From an uncultured Collinsella sp. (GTDB lineage: Bacteria > Actinomycetota > Coriobacteriia > Coriobacteriales > Coriobacteriaceae), in assembly GCA_900548515.1 (NCBI GenBank), contig URKU01000003.1:1-64000 (forward strand): a DNA stretch of 64,000 bases, given 5' to 3'. The position numbers and the translations under genes were made by a program. Below, piece after piece: positions 59,563 through 64,000 of the stretch. The notes beneath the pieces are model-generated. The model had not been told where the DNA came from. It did no database searches and was given only the letters and a program-made list of their open reading frames with translations. Each line of letters begins with the position of its first letter. Within the stretch, counting starts at the first letter, position 1.

Positions 59563-59784
59563 CGTGGTCAAAAAGTGGCAAATATGAGTACTGTCACCAA
59601 TTTAGTAGCAGCAAAATCGAGAGCAAATTGCCTAATTTGAGCGATTCGAAGAGGTTGAAAGCCGTCAAGCGCCCTTTAAAGGGAGTTAGATAAATCGATT
59701 TTGAGCCCATTTTCGCTCAGAGCAGGCCGAAAAATATGGCACTTCTTTTGCAACAGTACTCATATTTGGCATTTTTTGACCACG
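59563..59784. repeat. 222-bp element with 32-bp terminal inverted repeats
   Basis: Ends 59563-59594 and 59753-59784 are complementary at about 30 of 32 bases (GGCAAATATGAGTACTGT within). The interior is AT-rich without a frame. It fills the gap between the HPr-like gene and the permease remnant. Confidence 0.65.
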
Positions 59785-59812
59785 GGGGCCAAGACCATGC
59801 CCCAAAACACAA

Positions 59813-59840
59813 AAGGAGGGGCCTCGTAAGGCCCCTCCTT
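59813..59840 (-). terminator. Terminator of the permease gene
   Basis: AAGGAGGGGCCT (59813-59824) pairs with AGGCCCCTCCTT (59829-59840) and is followed on the - strand by TTTTG. Confidence 0.9.
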
Positions 59841-59887
59841 AGGAAAGGGAATCGATTTATTCCACAGCCGTAGATTAATCCTAGCCG

Positions 59888-61363
<1,476 letters not shown>

Positions 61364-61504
61364 TCATCTGTTAAATGTCATCTAAAACCGTCCGAGCTGC
61401 AAGTGCAAACACGGACGGCGCACCTGCTAAGGGGAATGGGGAAAAGGGAGTCAACAAAGCCATCCCCCTTAACGGCGCGAAGCAAACGTCCAGGCGGACG
61501 AATA

Positions 61505-61960
61505 CTACTTGTTGGGGAAGGAATAACCTTCGACTGTCACGTGCAGTACCACGACGCGGGGATCCGCGGCATCGGCCACGACACGGTAGGCCTCGTCAAT
61601 TTCGACGACGGCAACGCCGCCGGCGGGAATCGTCACGGTCTCCCCCGTACCCTCAAAGCGCTCGCGATCATCGATATCGCTGTAGGCGCGGGTGCAGGTG
61701 AGGCCTGCCTTGGGGGCAACCTCGACAGTCAGGTCGCCGTCGAGCGGGGCGAGCACGGCATGATAGCGACGGTGACCGACCAGATCGGCGGTAGCCGCCT
61801 CGTGGGCGTTCACCCACCAATACACCAGCGAGTCGCCGATGGAGTACGCCACATCGTGCTGCAGTTCAGAAACGCCGTCGAGCGCCTGTCCGGTACGCAT
61901 CCACTTCTTGACGGACTTCATCTGAGCGTCGAAATCGGCGCGCGAGTTAAAGACATGCAT
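61505..61960 (-). CDS. ebgC: YhcH/EbgC-type beta-galactosidase small subunit
   Basis: This 151-residue protein of the YhcH/YjgK/YiaL (EbgC) fold has ELQHDVAYSIGDSLVYWWVN-like conserved residues, GHRRYHAVLAPLDGD and a cupin-type end (IPAGGVAVVEIDEAYRV, VVLHVTVEGYSF). In E. coli EbgC is needed for full EbgA activity. The ATG lies 3 bases after the upstream beta-galactosidase stop with AAGGAGG inside its end, so they are translationally coupled. Confidence 0.85.
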   Translation of the reverse strand: MHVFNSRADFDAQMKSVKKWMRTGQALDGVSELQHDVAYSIGDSLVYWWVNAHEAATADLVGHRRYHAVLAPLDGDLTVEVAPKAGLTCTRAYSDIDDRERFEGTGETVTIPAGGVAVVEIDEAYRVVADAADPRVVVLHVTVEGYSFPNK

Positions 61961-61963
61961 GAC

Positions 61964-64000
<2,037 letters not shown>

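Overview
This 64 kb window is a bacterial chromosome segment of roughly 60% GC. Gene content and style suggest a gut Coriobacteriia actinobacterium, most likely Collinsella: a GlnR-like regulator beside glnA, an actinobacterial GlnR-type box, an FCD/LacI-controlled pectin and uronate pathway, kdpFABC-DE, and many palindromic intergenic repeats. The genus is an inference; no rRNA or species marker lies in the window.

Layout. 1-2 kb: the tail of an upstream gene, then two toxin-antitoxin pairs (ParE/RelE with Phd/YefM, PIN with Phd/YefM). 2-9.6 kb: ligA, an HtrA-like membrane serine protease, a GlnR-like orphan response regulator, glnA and a LacI regulator. 9.6-14 kb: kdgK-kdgA and a YczE-like membrane protein, both expressed from promoters with the same LacI-type operator and the same two structured leader elements, with a GntR regulator between them. 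14-20.5 kb: an accessory region with an AAA+ ATPase preceded by a decamer array, a decayed tyrosine integrase, the 3' half of a tRNA-Met gene (an attachment-site scar), an alkyltransferase-like protein, a CBS protein, a DHA2-type MFS exporter and a cysteine-less ArsC/Spx homologue. 20.7-26.8 kb: a sugar-acid dehydratase, GntP permease and FadR-type GntR, then dhuD-dhuI. 26.8-27.8 kb: a HepT/MntA module. 27.8-29.8 kb: an Old Yellow Enzyme-type reductase. 30-38.3 kb: kdpFABC divergent from kdpDE. 38.4-55.5 kb: a GltD-like oxidoreductase and a pectin/galacturonate cluster (TIM-barrel protein, GH105, SGNH esterase, pectinesterase-esterase fusion, acetylesterase, GH28, GPH transporter, uxaA, uxaB, uxaC, LacI regulator). 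55.6-59.5 kb: feoA-feoA-feoB, a Cys-rich Feo partner and an HPr-like protein. 59.9-64 kb: an amino-acid permease broken by an in-frame TGA, then ebgC-ebgA-type beta-galactosidase genes; ebgA runs off the window end.

How the genes work together. Pectin fragments probably enter through the GPH transporter. They are then trimmed by cytoplasmic GH28 and GH105 enzymes and de-esterified by the fusion esterase and its neighbours. Galacturonate goes through UxaC, UxaB and UxaA to 2-keto-3-deoxygluconate (KDG). Unsaturated uronate goes through DhuI and DhuD to KDG, and sugar acids may enter through GntP and the IlvD/Edd-family dehydratase. KdgK and KdgA then convert KDG to pyruvate and glyceraldehyde-3-phosphate. 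Two operators tie the loci together. O1 (CGAAACCGATTTCG) lies before kdgK and the yczE-like gene. O2 (GTGAACGTTCAC) lies before the yczE-like gene, dhuD, GH105, the GPH transporter and uxaC; at the last three it forms pairs 38-41 bp apart around the -10.

The most novel signals are two structured leader RNA motifs, each present at both the kdgKA and yczE loci with conserved loops and changed helices. They could be an undescribed RNA control layer of pectin catabolism. All statements come from reading the sequence; no database search was run.
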